From: Candidatus Iainarchaeum sp.
GTDB lineage: Archaea > Iainarchaeota > Iainarchaeia > Iainarchaeales > Iainarchaeaceae
Direction of reading: 5' to 3'
Assembly (NCBI GenBank): GCA_013331625.1
Contig: DUGC01000071.1
Span: 11,278 to 18,047 of the forward strand
DNA length: 6,770 nucleotides
Part shown: piece after piece, positions 5,024 through 6,770 of the stretch
Position numbering within the stretch: the first letter of the stretch is position 1
Layout: the number at the start of each line of letters is the position of its first letter
The notes under the pieces: model-generated
What the model was told of the DNA's origin: nothing
Databases searched by the model: none
Seen by the model: only the letters and a program-made list of their open reading frames with translations
Made by a program: the position numbers and the translations under genes

Positions 5024-5437
5024 ATGTTGAAGATCGGCATTGTGGTTTCTGATTTCCATAAGGGAATTTCTGCCAATATGCTAAAGTTCGCCAAGCAGGC
5101 TGCAGAGGAAAACAACCTTGAAGTTGCCGTTGTGGTGAAGGTCCCGGGTGCGTTCGACATCCCGTTGCCGCTCAAAAGGATGCTCGCCCGCGATGATATC
5201 GATGGGGCTGTTGTATTGGGCGCGGTTGTGCAGGGCGAAACTTCCCATGATGAAATAGTGGCATACACGGCAGCCGAAAAAATCTGCCAGCTCTCGTTGC
5301 TGTCCGGCAAGCCTGTTGGTTATGGCATCAGCGGCCCGCGCATGAGCATCAGGCAGGCAAAGGAGAGGGAAAAGGGCTTTGCGGTGCGCGCGGTGGAAGC
5401 TGTAAGAAGGATGCTTGATGCCAACTTGGGCAAGTAG
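5024..5437 (+). CDS. ribH: 6,7-dimethyl-8-ribityllumazine synthase
   Basis: Lumazine synthase condenses 5-amino-6-ribitylaminouracil with dihydroxybutanone phosphate, supplying the substrate of RibC. The product has 137 residues, the usual short archaeal length. It shows MLKIGIVVSDFHKGISA at the N-terminus, VKVPGAFDIPLPLKRML (39-54; P-G-A-F-D/E-I-P is a family hallmark), GAVVLGAVVQGETSHDEIVA (61-80) with His75 as the probable catalytic histidine, then KPVGYGISGPRMSIRQAKER. The reading frame is open back to 4847, but the earlier codons overlap ribC in another frame, and homology begins at the ATG 5024, which I use. A 58-nt gap separates it from ribC, with a G-rich stretch (GGTGGATGGGG) before the start acting as a loose ribosome binding site and no clear promoter. 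It is probably the last gene of the operon, with a terminator right after its stop. Confidence 0.95.
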   Translation: MLKIGIVVSDFHKGISANMLKFAKQAAEENNLEVAVVVKVPGAFDIPLPLKRMLARDDIDGAVVLGAVVQGETSHDEIVAYTAAEKICQLSLLSGKPVGYGISGPRMSIRQAKEREKGFAVRAVEAVRRMLDANLGK

Positions 5438-5444
5438 TATTACA

Positions 5445-5471
5445 CGGAATTGAATTCCGCATCCTTTTTTT
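5445..5471 (+). terminator. hairpin plus T7 terminator after ribH
   Basis: CGGAATT-G-AATTCCG (5445-5459) is a perfect 7-bp inverted repeat, foldable as a 5-bp stem with a TTGAA loop. It is followed after 5 nt by a run of seven Ts (5465-5471). It begins 7 nt after the ribH stop and looks like an intrinsic terminator. Confidence 0.6.
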
Positions 5472-5475
5472 ATTC
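5465..5475 (+). promoter_or_regulatory. TATA-like box for the ogg gene
   Basis: TTTTTTTATTC is centred about 27 nt before the ATG at 5497, the leaderless spacing. It reuses the T-run of the ribH terminator, so the two signals overlap. Confidence 0.4.
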
Positions 5476-5496
5476 CATTCCCAACTAGCCCTATTT

Positions 5497-6141
5497 ATGC
5501 AGGAAAGTCTGTCCGGGAATTTGCTCGCTGAACTCAGGCAGCTCGAGCTGCAGCCGGTTTCCTTGCAGATCAGGCGCCGCTACCATGAATTCAGGTCATT
5601 TTCCCTCAAAAGCGAGGAAGAATGGTTTTGCGAGCTTTGCTTTTGCATCCTGACTGCAAACTCGAGCGCGCAGATGGGGATGAAAGTGCAGGATGCCTTG
5701 GGATTTGAAGGGTTTTACCGCCTGCCTGAGAGGAAGCTGAGCATGGAACTGCAAAAACTGGGCTATCGCTTCTACAACAAGCGCGCGCACTACATAGTAA
5801 AAGCAAGGAAGCACTTGGGGATAAAGGGAAAGCTTTCCGATTTTGCAGATGACCGCAGGAAAAGGGATTATTTATTTGAAAATGTGCTTGGCCTTGGGAT
5901 GAAGGAATCCTCGCATTTTTTGCGCAACACGGGCCATGATAATGTGGCAATCTTGGACAGGCACATCCTTGCCACGATGCATGAAGGAGGCCTGATTCCG
6001 GCTCTGCCAAAGCATCTCACGAAAAAAAACTACCTTGAATTTGAATCGATTCTGGATCATGTTGCGCAAAAAGCCCGCATGAACCACTCGCTGCTCGACC
6101 TATACCTTTGGTATATGCGGACGGGGAAGGTGCTTAAGTGA
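5497..6141 (+). CDS. ogg: N-glycosylase/DNA lyase (8-oxoguanine DNA glycosylase, Ogg2 type)
   Basis: This base-excision repair enzyme removes 8-oxoguanine from DNA and cleaves the abasic site. At 214 residues it matches the archaeal Ogg2 length. Key segments are FCELCFCILTANSSAQMGMK (44-63), LGYRFYNKRAHYIVKARK (88-105), the helix-hairpin-helix GLGMKESSHFLRNTGHDN (132-149) with the predicted Schiff-base Lys136, and AILDRHIL (151-158) with catalytic Asp154. The protein ends in LWYMRTGKVLK with lysine as the last residue (K214); in Ogg2 enzymes this C-terminal lysine takes part in telling 8-oxoguanine from guanine, so the chain end is intact. The ATG 5497 precedes the homologous region by about 20 residues and has a TATA-like box at leaderless distance. 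It is monocistronic, lying between two hairpin/T-run terminators, and has no evident link to riboflavin synthesis. Confidence 0.95.
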   Translation: MQESLSGNLLAELRQLELQPVSLQIRRRYHEFRSFSLKSEEEWFCELCFCILTANSSAQMGMKVQDALGFEGFYRLPERKLSMELQKLGYRFYNKRAHYIVKARKHLGIKGKLSDFADDRRKRDYLFENVLGLGMKESSHFLRNTGHDNVAILDRHILATMHEGGLIPALPKHLTKKNYLEFESILDHVAQKARMNHSLLDLYLWYMRTGKVLK

Positions 6142-6154
6142 GTGCGAGCCAAGT

Positions 6155-6169
6155 CCATACGCAGTATGG
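6155..6169. repeat. short perfect inverted repeat CCATAC-GCA-GTATGG
   Basis: Six-base arms flank a 3-nt centre, 14 nt after the ogg stop. It could be a small hairpin in the ogg transcript or a protein site. No T-run follows it directly, so it is not itself an obvious terminator. Confidence 0.4.
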
Positions 6170-6180
6170 CCTATCGTTCC

Positions 6181-6204
6181 CAACCGCCCCAAACGGTTGT
6201 TTTT
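6181..6204 (+). terminator. hairpin plus T5 terminator after ogg
   Basis: CAACCG-CCCCAAA-CGGTTG (6181-6199) is a perfect 6-bp stem with a 7-nt loop, followed immediately by TTTTT (6200-6204). It ends about 60 nt beyond the ogg stop and has the classic intrinsic-terminator form. Confidence 0.65.
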
Positions 6205-6212
6205 CATCCAGT

Positions 6213-6222
6213 AACTATTATA
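6213..6222 (+). promoter_or_regulatory. TATA-like box for the gene at 6260
   Basis: AACTATTATA is a fair archaeal TATA match. Transcription would begin near 6243, leaving a leader of about 15-20 nt with the AAAGGGTG ribosome binding site (6245-6252) before TTG 6260. Confidence 0.4.
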
Positions 6223-6259
6223 TGGGTGCTTTTTGTCAGTATTACAAAGGGTGTGTTGT

Positions 6260-6697
6260 TTGCAAAGGCTATTTTTTGTTTGTGAAAAAGCAGAGCACGC
6301 CAGCCCTAATATGATGATAGCATTCACGGAGTATCTGCAGCAAAAAAATCTGAGGCGTGAGTTTAATGTTAGCTGCCTTGGCACTGCAAAAAATGATTTG
6401 AAAGCCAAAGTATCTCCTGATGACATCGTAGTCAGTATTCCCCAGCTTAAAGGTATTGTGGAAAGGGCTTTTGCCGAAAAACAAATTGAGCCGAAGATGC
6501 TGCTTTTTGTGCCATTTTTCCGGATTCCGAAATCAACAGAGCTGGAAATTTTCAGGCGGGAATTTTCAGAAGACAATCTGATAAAATGGGGTGATGCGCT
6601 ACTGGAAAAAATAAGGGGCTTTCGCATTCCTCAAATGCCTAGAAAAAAACCGCGCAGCCTTAAGAGACAGATGAGAAGAATTCGCCGTCTCCCATGA
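6260..6697 (+). CDS. small protein resembling low-molecular-weight phosphatase-like fold, P-loop degenerate
   Basis: This is a 145-residue protein not confidently assigned. The N-terminus MQRLFFVCEKAEHASPNMMI has the form strand-C-loop-S-P-helix of low-molecular-weight tyrosine phosphatases and arsenate reductases (V-C-x5-R-S-P). FNVSCLGTA (35-43) and VSPDDIVVSIP (51-61) also fit the order 'F-x-V-x-S-x-G-T' and 'D-D-I-V'. The P-loop arginine is replaced: C8-E-K-A-E-H-A14-S15, so catalysis of the usual type is doubtful. A PTS IIB-like Rossmann protein is the alternative. The tail (PRKKPRSLKRQMRRIRRLP) is strongly basic and may bind nucleic acid or an acidic partner. The frame is open from a TTG at 6233, only 10 nt after the TATA box. 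I prefer TTG 6260, which has AAAGGGTG 7 nt upstream and begins the first strand. Confidence 0.55.
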   Translation: MQRLFFVCEKAEHASPNMMIAFTEYLQQKNLRREFNVSCLGTAKNDLKAKVSPDDIVVSIPQLKGIVERAFAEKQIEPKMLLFVPFFRIPKSTELEIFRREFSEDNLIKWGDALLEKIRGFRIPQMPRKKPRSLKRQMRRIRRLP

Positions 6698-6718
6698 CTA
6701 TCCAATAAATCCCAAAAT

Positions 6719-6770
6719 CTACTTCCCCTTCATCCTCCGCGTTTCCTTGAAATAGCCCCATGCGTCATTC
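6719..6770 (-). CDS. probable C-terminal end of an unknown protein entering from the right
   Basis: On the minus strand one frame reads NDAWGYFKETRRMKGK and then TAG at 6721-6719, with the 5' part outside the window. The aromatic and basic ending looks like a natural protein tail. It would converge with the gene ending at 6697, leaving a 21-nt spacer. Only 16 codons are visible, so product and reality are uncertain. Confidence 0.35.
   Translation of the reverse strand, partial: NDAWGYFKETRRMKGK

Noticed and set aside
1..6770. CRISPR array, insertion sequence or tRNA genes
   Set aside because: No regularly spaced direct repeats, no transposase pattern, no flanking terminal repeats and no tRNA cloverleaf were seen.

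Overview
The window is archaeal. The evidence is the start of an RNA polymerase rpoH-rpoB pair, an archaeal-type riboflavin block (wHTH/CTP-dependent riboflavin kinase, archaeal RibC, short RibH), an Ogg2-type 8-oxoguanine glycosylase, and AT-rich TATA-like boxes about 26-28 nt ahead of several start codons, which suggests leaderless transcripts. A small-genome or DPANN-like euryarchaeal relative is possible, but the sequence alone does not fix the lineage.

Layout. (1) 1-722, minus strand: the 5' part of rpoB (start 444, running off the left edge), preceded by a complete rpoH (722-474). (2) 723-987: a 265-nt divergent promoter region. (3) 988-2580, plus strand: a damaged locus. The first half of a large membrane protein of the PTPS_related/GT-C-like type breaks off and is joined to an MscS mechanosensitive channel gene. 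That MscS gene is frameshifted near a G-run and has lost most of its second and third membrane segments. Either this is genuine gene decay or an assembly/sequencing artefact. (4) 3675-2718, minus strand: a two-gene module, a wHTH-nucleotidyltransferase fusion followed by a HEPN protein. A near-perfect 20-bp inverted repeat lies in its promoter. (5) 3818-5437, plus strand: rbkR-ribC-ribH, the last steps from lumazine to FMN, closed by a hairpin/T-run terminator. (6) 5497-6141: ogg, followed by another hairpin/T-run terminator. (7) 6260-6697: a small protein resembling a low-molecular-weight phosphatase-like fold whose phosphate loop looks degenerate. (8) 6719-6770, minus strand: the probable last codons of a gene entering from the right.

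How the parts work together. RibH makes 6,7-dimethyl-8-ribityllumazine, RibC dismutates it to riboflavin, and the kinase half of RbkR phosphorylates riboflavin to FMN. The wHTH half of RbkR can sense this product and control the promoter. RbkR diverges from the wHTH-nucleotidyltransferase/HEPN pair, so two DNA-binding autoregulators face each other across a 142-bp spacer holding two different inverted repeats. The most unusual points are this divergent control region, the fused and decayed membrane-protein locus, and the phosphatase-like protein lacking the usual P-loop arginine.
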